In this document: one piece after another, positions 49,155 to 57,869 of the stretch
Numbering within the stretch: the first letter of the stretch is position 1
Layout of the letters: every line of letters starts with the position of its first letter
NCBI RefSeq assembly: GCF_013342145.1
Contig: NZ_JABUQZ010000001.1
Location: forward strand, 4,216,001 to 4,280,000
DNA length: 64,000 nucleotides
Direction: 5' to 3'
DNA from: Haloterrigena gelatinilytica
GTDB lineage: Archaea > Halobacteriota > Halobacteria > Halobacteriales > Natrialbaceae
The notes under the pieces: generated by a model
Told to the model about the DNA's origin: nothing
Databases searched by the model: none
The model's input: only the letters and a program-made list of their open reading frames with translations
Made by a program: the position numbers and the translations under genes

Positions 49155-49718
49155 ATGATTTCTGACAACCTCAAGTCAGTTCCAACCGGGACTCCCGGCG
49201 TTTACTGCATGTTTGATCTCGACGGCAAGGCCGCCTACGCAGGGCAGACCAGTAAACTCCGGAGCCGCCTCAGGCAACACTTTATCCGACAGGACTCCAG
49301 CGTGGTCAGCTATGGCCGACTGGATATCTGGGATATCGCCTACGTGGACTGGTGGGAAACGCCTGAGACGGACCGGGCTGAACAGAAACTACTCTCCGCG
49401 TACCAACCGTATCTCAACTTTGATGCCGAAATCACGCCACCAAGCGGTTCCGTCGACCTTGAGATAGAGCAGCCAGACGGAACGGTCGAGCTGGTGTCCG
49501 AGGAAGAGCGAGCGTTTCGGTCGGAACCATACAACCGGTCAAAGCAGAAACTTGAGCATCTGCTGCGCATGGTCGATACGATCAAACTGGCTGGCCACAG
49601 CGATGCGACCAAGAAAACGCTCTATGCTCATCAGCGCATTTTCCACGAGAACGTCTCCGAGTTCCTCGGCGTCGAACCTGAGGAAGCTCACACCGATCTT
49701 TCCGACTGGGTCGAATAG
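49155..49718 (+). CDS. GIY-YIG nuclease
   Basis: A 187-residue protein. The N-terminal 90 residues are a GIY-YIG domain: GTPGVYCMFDLDGKAAYAGQTSKLRSRLRQHF supplies the GVY...YAG core and the catalytic Arg in LRSRLRQH, and ETDRAEQKLLSAYQPYLNF supplies the metal-binding Glu and the Asn. The C-terminal half is helical (SKQKLEHLLRMVDTIKLAGHSDATKKTLYAHQRIFHENV). Such enzymes nick or cut DNA in restriction, homing or repair. It lies 101 bases from the convergent GmrSD-type gene. Confidence 0.85.
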   Translation: MISDNLKSVPTGTPGVYCMFDLDGKAAYAGQTSKLRSRLRQHFIRQDSSVVSYGRLDIWDIAYVDWWETPETDRAEQKLLSAYQPYLNFDAEITPPSGSVDLEIEQPDGTVELVSEEERAFRSEPYNRSKQKLEHLLRMVDTIKLAGHSDATKKTLYAHQRIFHENVSEFLGVEPEEAHTDLSDWVE

Positions 49719-49820
49719 CCGGTCACGGAATCTCCGTGTCACCGCTATTTTCCTGTCACCGCCACAGACAGACAGAGACTCATCCTCGGCATCTCCGCTG
49801 AAACGCATTGCAGGAGAGTG

Positions 49821-52310
49821 TTACGCGGTCAGCACTGCCAGCCGTTTTTCGATGTCTTCCTTGACGTAGTCTTCGATATCGTCCATATACGGTTCAAACT
49901 CGTCAGGTTCCGTTCTGAACTTCAGCGATTCCAGTATGGCCGTGATGAGCTGCGCTTTCCGGTCGACCAGCTGTTCGTAGGTCCACCACTCGTTGAAGTA
50001 CTGGACTGTGGGGTGGACCTCCGAGAACTGGGTTTCATCCTCTGGCAGATCCTGGGCGACCAGTTCCTCGAGTTTATCGTTCGAGATATTATCTGTGGTC
50101 GAGAAGTACTGGTTAACGAGATTGTCCATGTCCTTGCTGTGTCGGAGGTGGTACTCGCGGAGTTTCACCGAGAACAATCGGTTCTTGATCGGCGTGTTCA
50201 CCTCCTCGTCCAGAAGCATCATGTTCCCGAGGTCGCGGACAAACCGTTCCTCGATCCCGTCGATGATCTGCTCGATCTCGTCGTACCCGGGATCGTCCGC
50301 GGAGAGGAGGTGGGCGTCCCGGTTCCGCAGATAGTCGATCTGCGTTTCGATCATGTTGCGGTCGCCATTATCGAAGAAGCATTCCAGCCAGGCGTACGGG
50401 TTCTCCTTGCCGGGGAGGAAGTAGGATAGGGGGAGAATGTGCTCGATGTGGACCTCGCTCGGATCCTCGCTCAGTTCGGATTTCGTGATCCCGGTCTGGT
50501 TCCGTCGCCGGAAGTCTTCGTCTGCCAGTTTCAGGAACAGCTGCTTCGTCTGGTTGTTCCGCCAGTTTTCGCTGGTGATGAGGACGTCGATGAACGACTC
50601 GTCGAAGAGCTGGCGCGCTGAGCTATCGATGTTCTCGATCAGCGTTTCACTGATCGTATCGACGTCGAACTGGTTCCCTGACTGTTCGAGTTCGCGGAAC
50701 GCTTGACAGGTTTTCGGGTACGTGTCGTCCACGACGGTCGCCACGAGATCGGAAATCGCGACCCGGAACGTGATATTCTCCACCGTTTTCAGGATGTCGC
50801 GGAGAAACGCGTCCTTCCCGGGGGCTTCCGTCACGGCCTGGTAGACGTACATGACGAATGGCCGCCACTGCTTGGTCCCGAGTTTGTTGAGACGCTGGAG
50901 GATGGCTTCGCACTCTTCCCGGTACTCCTTTTTCAGCTCGGTGTCGTCGTCGGTCAGGTCGGCGGTCACGATCTCCCGGTACCTGCCCGCATAGTTTTCC
51001 AGTTCCTCGAGGAAGTCGCGGGCCTGTCCGGGGCTGGCCAGCCGGGATTTGATATCGCGGCGGCCGATCTGTTTCAGCCGGAACGCTTCCAGCATGTTGC
51101 TGCGGGCATCGGTCACAGTCTCGAACGACTTCTCGGTTGCCGCCAGGTAGTGGGCGAGGAAGTCCTCGACCGCGTCCGCGTCACCGCCGAACATCTGTAC
51201 CACGTTCTCCCAGCGGGCGATCTGTTTGTCGCTGTCGGACTCGCCCTGGAACCGGCCGACGATACGAGCCCGGACCTTGTCCATATTGGAGAGTTCGACC
51301 CCACGGTCGTTCAGCGACTGGAAGACTTCGATGCGGAGCTCCTGGTTGTCGGTCTGGAAGATGCACTCGGAGACGCGGAGTGACCGGAGGGTGAAATGTG
51401 CAAGGTTGAGCAGGGCCTTGACCTCTTTTTCGGGCGTGTCGAACTCTTCCCGGTCGGCGAATGCGGCGACCTTTGCATCGTAGTATTCGTCGGTCTGCAC
51501 CAATCGGCGGTGGGAGTCGCCGAAATACCGGAACGACTCCAGCAGGTCGGTATCGGCCAGTTCCTCGTCGTCTTCGTAGACTTCTTCGGGGATCCCGATC
51601 TCATCGAAGAGGTCTCGGAGGCGGATGGCGTTCTGTTTGCGGCCGTCGTACTGGTCCATCGCCTTGAGCGTCTGAACCTTCTTCTCGGGGTCCTGGAACA
51701 GCAGCTCGTAGATCTTGTCGTCGTGGTCGTTGAGTTCCAGGAATGGGGTTTCGGTTGGGCCTTTCCGCCGGTACAGCAGCTCGTCGAGATATTCCTCACA
51801 GATGTGTTCGGCGTACTCTTGGAGCTGGCCGTCGACCTGGTCCCGCTTCTCCTCGAGATGGTCTTTGATGTTCTTCAGGAGGATGGAGACCGTGGAGAGG
51901 CGTTGCTGGCCGTCGATGATCTCATAGACTTCACCCTGCGAGGACCGGGCAATATACACGGTGCCGAAGTAGGTGTCCACCGGGAGTTCGCCGGATTTTG
52001 GTTTCAGTGTGAGAATAGACAGGAGCGTGTCCCACAGTTCCTCATGTTGTTCCTCCTCCCACGAGAAGTTCCGCTGGTATTCCGGAACCTCGAACCGTTC
52101 TCCATCTGTCACGCGGAGGAGCGACCGGTTTTTCAGCTCGATATCCTGCTCGAGCGAGCGGATGAACTGGGTGCTATCCACGAAATCCAGGTCCTGATAG
52201 ATCTCCCGATAATCAGTGGGATCATAGTCGATGATCCCTGTCCCGTCTGGATCGCCGGGATACAAGAAGACCCGGGTCCCACAAAGTGGTGTTTCGTCCG
52301 AACTTTCCAT
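49821..52310 (-). CDS. GmrSD-type protein (DUF262 plus DUF1524)
   Basis: An 829-residue protein of the type IV restriction family. The DUF262 (GmrS, ParB-like NTPase) part has VPEYQRNFSWEEE at about residues 75-87, YFGTVYI near 114 and DGQQRLST at 133-140. A long helical middle follows. The DUF1524 (GmrD, His-Me nuclease) part has VHIEHILPLSYFL near 615, a downstream Asn-rich segment and LGNMMLLDEEVNTPIKNRLFSVKL. GmrSD enzymes cut glucosylated or otherwise modified DNA. As the last gene of the dpd-like cluster it could be the restricting arm or a separate defence against modified phage DNA. The 79-base gap to the GHKL gene allows cotranscription. Confidence 0.88.
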   Translation of the reverse strand: MESSDETPLCGTRVFLYPGDPDGTGIIDYDPTDYREIYQDLDFVDSTQFIRSLEQDIELKNRSLLRVTDGERFEVPEYQRNFSWEEEQHEELWDTLLSILTLKPKSGELPVDTYFGTVYIARSSQGEVYEIIDGQQRLSTVSILLKNIKDHLEEKRDQVDGQLQEYAEHICEEYLDELLYRRKGPTETPFLELNDHDDKIYELLFQDPEKKVQTLKAMDQYDGRKQNAIRLRDLFDEIGIPEEVYEDDEELADTDLLESFRYFGDSHRRLVQTDEYYDAKVAAFADREEFDTPEKEVKALLNLAHFTLRSLRVSECIFQTDNQELRIEVFQSLNDRGVELSNMDKVRARIVGRFQGESDSDKQIARWENVVQMFGGDADAVEDFLAHYLAATEKSFETVTDARSNMLEAFRLKQIGRRDIKSRLASPGQARDFLEELENYAGRYREIVTADLTDDDTELKKEYREECEAILQRLNKLGTKQWRPFVMYVYQAVTEAPGKDAFLRDILKTVENITFRVAISDLVATVVDDTYPKTCQAFRELEQSGNQFDVDTISETLIENIDSSARQLFDESFIDVLITSENWRNNQTKQLFLKLADEDFRRRNQTGITKSELSEDPSEVHIEHILPLSYFLPGKENPYAWLECFFDNGDRNMIETQIDYLRNRDAHLLSADDPGYDEIEQIIDGIEERFVRDLGNMMLLDEEVNTPIKNRLFSVKLREYHLRHSKDMDNLVNQYFSTTDNISNDKLEELVAQDLPEDETQFSEVHPTVQYFNEWWTYEQLVDRKAQLITAILESLKFRTEPDEFEPYMDDIEDYVKEDIEKRLAVLTA

Positions 52311-52389
52311 ACCCTTACACCGGTATCAGTTATACGTTAATATTGTGGTAGCAGACAGCTTCCGCTTCCTTGATACACCGGGTGCCGAG

Positions 52390-53955
52390 CTAATCCAGTG
52401 AGGTGAGCGGCTGATGTTCTTGCGCTGCAATCCGATCACAGACCGTGATGATATCCACGGTATGTCGATCCTTATGGTGGTAGACGATCCGGTCATCCTG
52501 GAGATCTATCTCCACATCACCGCCGTGGTAGCCGTGCCGTTCGTACTCCCGCAGGACATCAATATCACCGTAGTCCCAGCAGAGTATTGTATCAGCCGAC
52601 CCGAGCGGATAGTCGTTTTCGAAGTGAGTCGTGAGTTCGACGTACACGTGGCTGGTCCGGGGGTCTCCATCCTCCAGCAGGATAGCGGGTACTTCGTGGT
52701 CTGCTTTGTACTCCTCTACGGTAATCTCTGTGTCTGCATGGGTATTGGAGCGTTCGAGGGCTAACAGGACCTCGGTGCGGTTGGTCGGCGTGAACGGTTC
52801 AGCAGGGTTGATTGCATCGAGCCGGTCCTCGAGTGATGTTGTCTGCGACTGTGCGCGTCGCCGCAGCTGTGCCCGCTTCCGTGTCTCCAAGTAGTCCTCC
52901 TTGAACCACGGATCTTCGGCAATCTTCGTCATGTAGTGTTTGAGCTCCCGTTTCAGTTCCTTGTACAGTGAACTGGCCTTGTTCCGGACCTTGCCCCGGT
53001 TCGCCGAGAGTTCCAGGTCCTGGCAGTTGGCGATGAAGAAGAAGTGAATGAACTCGTTGTCGTGGGTGAGAACCTCGTTGACCTGCTCGACCTTGATGTG
53101 GTCTTTCGCGAGCCAGACACCGAACTGAACGGAGTGCCGACCGTAGGTGGGGAGTTCGTTCCGCGCTTCTTTGCCTCCGATCATGCCGACGATTTCCACG
53201 GTTGACGTTCCACTATCGTGCTCGAATTCAATTTCCCGCGGCGGATAGTGCTTGCACATCCGGGTGGCGGGGAATTCACCGGTATCCGGTTCGAGCTGTT
53301 CGCTGGGGAACGTGAGCTGGTTGGTCGTGGCAAGTTCGTCCCGGGAGTCATCGATCTCTTGGTCGAGGTCGACCACCACGTCCATCTCGCGCTGGTCGCT
53401 ATCGAAATAGTGGGCGGTTGAGCCGGCGATGGTTTTCCACTTCAGGTAGTGGTGGACTTTGTCGTATGTCAGTGAGGCCGGGTCGAACCCTTCGCCGGAT
53501 CGGAAGCCACTGATCTGGATCCGGGTCCCGGTGTTGTCTGGCCGGGTTTCCATTTCGGTCACTTCGTACTCCGGCAGCGTCTTGTTGTTCAGCTTTTCCC
53601 ACGGCCGGTCCATGACGGCGTGGTAGTTCGTACCATCATGGGCGGTGTCAACGACGATCCGGTCGCTCTTGTAGAATATTTTGGTGCCATGGCCTTTGTG
53701 ACCGATCGAGTCCGTTTTCCGGGAGTTCCCGAGGTCAAAGAAGGATTTGAGGTCGTCGCGGGACATCCCGTGGCCGTCGTCTTCGATAATGATATCGGAC
53801 CCTGATGCGGTGTTACGGATGGTTATCAAGACCTCCGTGGCACCGGCGTCGTAGGCGTTCGACAGCGATTCACGGATGATCTCAAGTGGATCCTCAAAGT
53901 CGCTGGCAATTTCAAGAAACTCCTGTACTTCGTTTACTTCCGGGTGCTGTTTCAT
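52390..53955 (-). CDS. GHKL (Hsp90/MutL/MORC-type) ATPase
   Basis: A 521-residue protein with a complete Bergerat ATP-binding fold: the N box ESLSNAYDAGATEV (E29, N33, D37), DDGHGMS at 59-65 and the lid GHKGHGTKIF at 85-94. A transducer-like domain then runs to about residue 330 (ELSANRGKVRNKASSLYKELKRELKHYM). The C-terminus is mixed alpha/beta (ILLEDGDPRTSHVYVELTTHFENDYPLGS). Its arrangement resembles MORC-like or Hsp90-like stand-alone proteins of defence loci. It starts two bases after the DpdA stop, so it is translated with it; GHKL proteins are not part of the described bacterial dpd set as I know it. Confidence 0.85.
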   Translation of the reverse strand: MKQHPEVNEVQEFLEIASDFEDPLEIIRESLSNAYDAGATEVLITIRNTASGSDIIIEDDGHGMSRDDLKSFFDLGNSRKTDSIGHKGHGTKIFYKSDRIVVDTAHDGTNYHAVMDRPWEKLNNKTLPEYEVTEMETRPDNTGTRIQISGFRSGEGFDPASLTYDKVHHYLKWKTIAGSTAHYFDSDQREMDVVVDLDQEIDDSRDELATTNQLTFPSEQLEPDTGEFPATRMCKHYPPREIEFEHDSGTSTVEIVGMIGGKEARNELPTYGRHSVQFGVWLAKDHIKVEQVNEVLTHDNEFIHFFFIANCQDLELSANRGKVRNKASSLYKELKRELKHYMTKIAEDPWFKEDYLETRKRAQLRRRAQSQTTSLEDRLDAINPAEPFTPTNRTEVLLALERSNTHADTEITVEEYKADHEVPAILLEDGDPRTSHVYVELTTHFENDYPLGSADTILCWDYGDIDVLREYERHGYHGGDVEIDLQDDRIVYHHKDRHTVDIITVCDRIAAQEHQPLTSLD

Positions 53956-53957
53956 TG

Positions 53958-55199
53958 TTAGAAATATCCTCCGAGTGATTGGTTGACGACGCGGTGCGTC
54001 TGTTTGCGGATCGGGTCACGGCGACCCACGGTCTCGTCGAGGTAGTTGATCAATGGGTCTGTTCCGTGCTGTTTGATCCGCTGCCGTAGCTCCTGTACTT
54101 CCTGTTTGTGGATGATGAGGTTGTGCATGGCGACCGGGCCGAGGATATCCTTCTGGTATTCGGCATTCCCCTGCATCCGGTCCACCAGCATCGGTGTCGA
54201 GCAGACCGGGCAGTCACATTGGGAGAAGTCCACCTCGTCCAAGGGGATGTGGTCGGTCAGGCTCACCGAGTACTTTTCGTTGATCGCGTTCAGGATGTAG
54301 GTTGTTGCGTCGAACGTGTCGGCACCGGCGGCGACGAGCAGGGGTATTGAGCTACTGCCGATCCCGAGGATGTGGAGCGGAAGGTCCTCTAACCCGCGTT
54401 CCTCCATGATTTCGACACAGTCCATGACTGCGGTGATCAGTGCCTCCTTGTTGTCCTTCTTCGGGACCAAGCTACCGAGCGCGATCCCGTCGAACAGGGT
54501 GGAGATATCGATATTCCCGAACTGGGACTGGACGGTATCGAAAAACCGGTTGAGCATCGAGTAATTGTAGCCGTGGACGGTCAGGTACCGGGCACCGGGA
54601 TAGTCCTGGGTGAGGCGGGCGAACTCCACCGCGTTTTCGGCGGTACGTTCCGCTTTTGTCTGCCGCTCCTCGAAGGTGTCGTTGGGCGTGATCGGGCGGT
54701 CGAGGTTGACCACAATATCGCCGCCGAGCTGGTTCTGGATCCGGAACGCTTCCCGTTGATCGATCTCGATCTCGAAATCGCTGCCGTCGAGGCCATCGCT
54801 GTGTAAGAACTTGTACCCGCCGGAGTCGACGAATATGAGACCGCTATACTCTGAAAACGGTTCCCGGTCCTTGATCCGTTCCGCGGTGTAGTCATCAAAC
54901 CGTTCACGGTTGATTCCGTAATCGGTGAGAGCTGCGACGGAGGTCATCGTTCCGCGGAAATATTCCTCGTACGTGCCGCCGCCGATCGCGTCATCACCGA
55001 TCATGAACTCCTTGATTGTCCGGTGGACACCACCACCGAAGACGCTGGATTTCGTACCGCCGCCGTAGAAACTCAGGACAGGGAAGAACGTTGGTGTCTC
55101 GAGGGTCTGGCCGTTGATCGTGAGCGTACCAGCCCGGGCATCACCGGCCGTCGCCGCGACTTGGAACGTGGTCTGATCAGTCTGCCTGAACTGTGGCAT
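53958..55199 (-). CDS. dpdA: DpdA: DNA 7-deazaguanine transglycosylase (TGT fold)
   Basis: A 413-residue TGT-superfamily protein with no PUA domain. It starts like the family (GDARAGTLTINGQTLETPTFFPV). D125 in FVDSGGYKF matches the base-binding Asp, LTVHGYNY and FDGIALGSLVP match the GxxxG specificity loops, and D297 in DTFDATTYILNA matches the nucleophile. The zinc site C-x-C-x2-C-x25-H is exact: C328, C330, C333, H359 (HNLIIHKQ). tRNA-acting archaeal TGT carries C-terminal PUA domains and lies elsewhere, so this copy should exchange guanine in DNA for preQ0. It overlaps the upstream gene by 23 bases. Confidence 0.85.
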   Translation of the reverse strand: MPQFRQTDQTTFQVAATAGDARAGTLTINGQTLETPTFFPVLSFYGGGTKSSVFGGGVHRTIKEFMIGDDAIGGGTYEEYFRGTMTSVAALTDYGINRERFDDYTAERIKDREPFSEYSGLIFVDSGGYKFLHSDGLDGSDFEIEIDQREAFRIQNQLGGDIVVNLDRPITPNDTFEERQTKAERTAENAVEFARLTQDYPGARYLTVHGYNYSMLNRFFDTVQSQFGNIDISTLFDGIALGSLVPKKDNKEALITAVMDCVEIMEERGLEDLPLHILGIGSSSIPLLVAAGADTFDATTYILNAINEKYSVSLTDHIPLDEVDFSQCDCPVCSTPMLVDRMQGNAEYQKDILGPVAMHNLIIHKQEVQELRQRIKQHGTDPLINYLDETVGRRDPIRKQTHRVVNQSLGGYF

Positions 55200-55659
55200 T
55201 CTTCACCTCCGTTTCAAGTGCGGACTCGCCATCCCGGACGACGCGCTTGAGCGCGTGGCCTTTCTGGCCGATGCCCTCGCCGTCGATATATCGGACCGAT
55301 GCCCGGAGGTCAGACAGGTCACCGACTGCGTGCCGGTACTCCGCCCCGAGATTGAAAATGACGTGGTCGTACTCGTGTGCCGTAACCCGTGACCGCAGCT
55401 CCGCCGTAACATCAGGACGGAGATCAGTAGCCCGCTCCACGGTCATCCGGCGATCGTAATACGCAATCTTGTCGGTTGCATCCACGAGACCGTGTTCGGC
55501 CGAGAGCACACAGATATCGATGGTGTCCTGAAATTCTCCCTCACGTATCGCTTTTTTGATGATTTTGAAGAAGTACCCGGAGTATAATTCCAAGGGCTTG
55601 ACCGGTTTTCCGGGGCGATTTTTGGACTTTGAGCAGGACTGTACCAGCAGTATCGACAT
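55177..55659 (-). CDS. DUF6884-type protein, first copy
   Basis: A 160-residue protein: MSILLVQSCSKSKNRPGKPVKPLELYSGYFFKIIKKAIREGEFQDTIDICVLSAEHGLVDATDKIAYYDRRM, then HVIFNLGAEYRHAVGDL. The SCSKSK start, LYSGYFF, LSAEHGLV and YD.RM match the DUF6884 pattern. The alpha/beta fold with a conserved Cys suggests an enzyme, but no activity can be assigned. It heads the dpdA operon behind its own TATA element, and its stop overlaps the dpdA start. A paralogue lies at 55862-56311. Confidence 0.7.
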   Translation of the reverse strand: MSILLVQSCSKSKNRPGKPVKPLELYSGYFFKIIKKAIREGEFQDTIDICVLSAEHGLVDATDKIAYYDRRMTVERATDLRPDVTAELRSRVTAHEYDHVIFNLGAEYRHAVGDLSDLRASVRYIDGEGIGQKGHALKRVVRDGESALETEVKNATVQAD

Positions 55660-55683
55660 GGCTGCTTCTTTCGACCCCTGGAC

Positions 55684-55691
55684 CTTATAGT
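55684..55691 (-). promoter_or_regulatory. TATA element of the DUF6884-dpdA operon
   Basis: On the minus strand the run actataag lies 25-32 bases before the ATG at 55659, fitting a leaderless transcript. It implies that the modification half (DUF6884, DpdA, GHKL, GmrSD) can be expressed separately from the upstream genes, from which it is parted by 202 gene-free bases. Confidence 0.5.
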
Positions 55692-55861
55692 TTCCCCCAT
55701 CCTAACCTAGACACGTTATCTACAGAAAACAGGCAATACAAGCGTTTTCAAGCTGGTTTGGGAAAACACCTGTGAGGCAAACTGCAGAGTCATAGCCAGT
55801 CCTTTTAAGTCAGGTATATATTCGTTCTGAGTGTTTTCTGAGGATATCTAAGCGGCGGGGG

Positions 55862-56311
55862 TTATTCGAAGGAGCCAATTGTTGACTGGTCGGGCGGGGA
55901 ATTATGTTTGAGCCATTCCACCTGTTCAAACAGGCGTTTGCCTTGGAACGGCCACCGGACGGTGGAGACTAGCTCGTGGAGGTCATCGTGGATTGGGGTA
56001 ACGTAGTCATGGCCCGCAAGAATGACGACCTCATCGAAGCCGGTGATCTGTGGTCGCAAGTCGTCGATGACCTCTGTCCCCCAATCGGCGGCTTCGGTAT
56101 CGCTCAGATCGGTCATCGCGGTATCGTACGGTTCGAGGACAGTGGTGGGATGGACGACACCGTGTTCAGCGGAGAGGATCCGCCAGGCGTGGCATCCCTC
56201 TGCCCACTGGCGTTTCTTCGCGAAGTAAGTGGAGGTGTAGAGGGATTTTGCTTCCGTTGGCTCGTCGCGTTTTTCGCTGCCACAGCCGACGAGTGCCAAG
56301 GTTTTCGTCAT
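55862..56311 (-). CDS. DUF6884-type protein, second copy
   Basis: A 149-residue protein: MTKTLALVGCGSEKRDEPTEAKSLYTSTYFAKKRQWAEGCHAWRILSAEHGVVHPTTVLEPYDTAM, then VVILAGHDYVTPIHDDLHEL. It shares with the copy at 55177-55659 the CGSEK/CSKSK start, LYTSTYF, ILSAEHG and YD.A/RM elements, but only distantly. It starts 9 bases after the stop of the second TGT-fold gene. A pair of this family flanking two TGT-fold genes suggests they act on the same chemistry, for example handling the 7-deazapurine (inference). Confidence 0.7.
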   Translation of the reverse strand: MTKTLALVGCGSEKRDEPTEAKSLYTSTYFAKKRQWAEGCHAWRILSAEHGVVHPTTVLEPYDTAMTDLSDTEAADWGTEVIDDLRPQITGFDEVVILAGHDYVTPIHDDLHELVSTVRWPFQGKRLFEQVEWLKHNSPPDQSTIGSFE

Positions 56312-56320
56312 GGCCGGGGA

Positions 56321-57253
56321 TTACTGGTAGTCGCTGATGCTCTTCTGCTTCGTGGTAAACTCGGTATTGTACTTGGTGAGCCGGTGTGTTGCCTGAAGGA
56401 GGATTCCGAATTCGAATGCTCCCGCGACCGAGTTCCGCATCTGTCCTTCGACCAGTCCAAATGGCTGCTTTTGCCAGTGTTTGTCGAGCAGGCCGCCGTT
56501 GAGGATGGCCTGTGATGGACCGCTGTTATCGACGGACTCGATCAGGTCAGGATTGTGCCGGAGGGATTCAACAAGGGAGTCTGACAGCCCCCAGCCCAGT
56601 CCGTGGAGATCGGGCTCGTCACCAATCTCGTCCCGGAGGGCCTGAGCTTCGCTGATCCGGCGTTTGGGATTCGCATTTTTGAGTCCGCCAAGCATGTACC
56701 GCTCCTCGAGATGACTGTCCACAACGATCTCCCTGATATCCTGTATGTGATCGACATACGGTGGCTGCAGCGGGATATATGCCGGTGGGTGCCGGTCCGG
56801 ATCGTGGAGGTCGATAAATTCCCGGATACTTTGTGTCGTCGCCTCCGTATGGTTTGCTGCCCCTGTCAGCTCCTCCAGGTCAAACTTGCGGTCGTAGAGG
56901 TGAAACGGCAGGTAGTCTTTAGCGACGACGGCCGTCGCGTCTTTCGTCACTGCTTCGGCGAGGATATCCTCGTTAGTTACCGTGGGATCGGTGATGTTCG
57001 AGTCAAGGATACGGTGCTGGCTCCGCCAGAACGATGCCGGCGCACACTCCCCAGCCTTCTGCAGCCGATATGGCCATGGATGTTTGAGAGACGAGGCCGC
57101 ATAGATGTTGACCGGACATTTCTCCAAGATCATCTCTAACCGTTGAAAGTACCCTAAGACCAGATGTGGGTCAAAATAGTCCAGATCATCAGGATTCGCG
57201 TGGAAGTCCTCAACTTCCTCCGCGAACGCGCCAATCTCAGGCCGTTTTCCCAT
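56321..57253 (-). CDS. Second TGT-fold protein (DpdA-like), without zinc site
   Basis: A 310-residue protein that follows the TGT barrel in shortened form: FWRSQHRILDSNITDP (D84, S85, at the place of the DSGG Asp), YIPLQPPYVDHIQDIREIVVDSHLEERYMLGGLKNANPKRRI, DLHGLGWGLSDSLVESL at 215-231, and a Ser-Val-Asp (D242, in ESVDNSGPSQA) at the place of the nucleophile. The C-x-C-x2-C...H zinc motif is missing. Proteins like this are annotated in archaeal viruses and plasmids as queuine tRNA-ribosyltransferase-like. It could be a second DNA-modifying subunit or a base reader. Its own TATA-like region lies near 57280. Confidence 0.7.
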   Translation of the reverse strand: MGKRPEIGAFAEEVEDFHANPDDLDYFDPHLVLGYFQRLEMILEKCPVNIYAASSLKHPWPYRLQKAGECAPASFWRSQHRILDSNITDPTVTNEDILAEAVTKDATAVVAKDYLPFHLYDRKFDLEELTGAANHTEATTQSIREFIDLHDPDRHPPAYIPLQPPYVDHIQDIREIVVDSHLEERYMLGGLKNANPKRRISEAQALRDEIGDEPDLHGLGWGLSDSLVESLRHNPDLIESVDNSGPSQAILNGGLLDKHWQKQPFGLVEGQMRNSVAGAFEFGILLQATHRLTKYNTEFTTKQKSISDYQ

Positions 57254-57413
57254 AGCAGAGAGTATCAGCCAGTTGGTTAAGCCGTTTGGGTTCTCAAACG
57301 AACCACGGTCCTATAAACGTGGATGGGTCCGGGAACGTAGCTGGGTCGCTCCTCGCGGCGAGGTAGACAGCACTGACGCATCCGGCACTAGGTCGTCTCG
57401 TGTAACCGCGTCT

Positions 57414-57869
57414 TTAGAGGTCAATTTGCAGCCGATCCTCGAGAAAGGCGCTGATGCTTCCACATTCGTTTTCACGGATATCACAGAGTTCGACATTGAT
57501 GTTTAAGCCGCGGTATGTGATGTTTGCAGATCCCTGGTACAGGACCTGATCTGTCACGATCGCTTTCGCATGGAGGTTCTCGACCTCCTTGATACGGGCC
57601 ACGTCCGAGACACGAGGGAGTAATGCAGCGGGACGGAGCTGGTTGTGATCGGCTTGTGCGGGGTCGACGATGAACCAGACATCGGTATCGAAGAACCGGA
57701 CCGCTTCAGACAGCTGTAACTGCCGTGCAGAGAGTTGGTCAGTTTCCGGGAACCGCACAGTGATGTCACTTACCCAGGGAGAGACGATCGCGATCCGCTC
57801 TGCGTTCAGGAACGCCGTCCCGAGAAAGGAGGCGATCAGGTCAGAGTGAATGGAAAATGTTCGTGCCAT
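57414..57869 (-). CDS. PLD-family nuclease-like protein (DpdK/DrmC-like)
   Basis: A 151-residue phospholipase D-fold protein with a single HKD motif: H100-x-K102-x4-D107 in NLHAKAIVTD, followed by GSANITYRG at 113-121. One motif per chain implies a dimer. Stand-alone PLD proteins occur next to the large helicase in both Dpd (DpdK) and DISARM (DrmC) systems. The ATG at 57869 (MARTFSIHSDL) overlaps the helicase by 29 bases, so the two are coupled; an extension to 57923 has no homology signal. Confidence 0.8.
   Translation of the reverse strand: MARTFSIHSDLIASFLGTAFLNAERIAIVSPWVSDITVRFPETDQLSARQLQLSEAVRFFDTDVWFIVDPAQADHNQLRPAALLPRVSDVARIKEVENLHAKAIVTDQVLYQGSANITYRGLNINVELCDIRENECGSISAFLEDRLQIDL

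Noticed and set aside
49821-52310. DpdB as the identity of the DUF262 protein
   Set aside because: DpdB is described as a ParB-like protein, but this gene has the full DUF262 plus DUF1524 length and HIEHILP nuclease motif of GmrSD, so that family fits better.
53958-55199. Host tRNA archaeosine transglycosylase (arcTGT) as the identity
   Set aside because: No C-terminal PUA or extra zinc-ribbon domains, and the operon context is restriction-like; DpdA is the better call, though the superfamily is shared.
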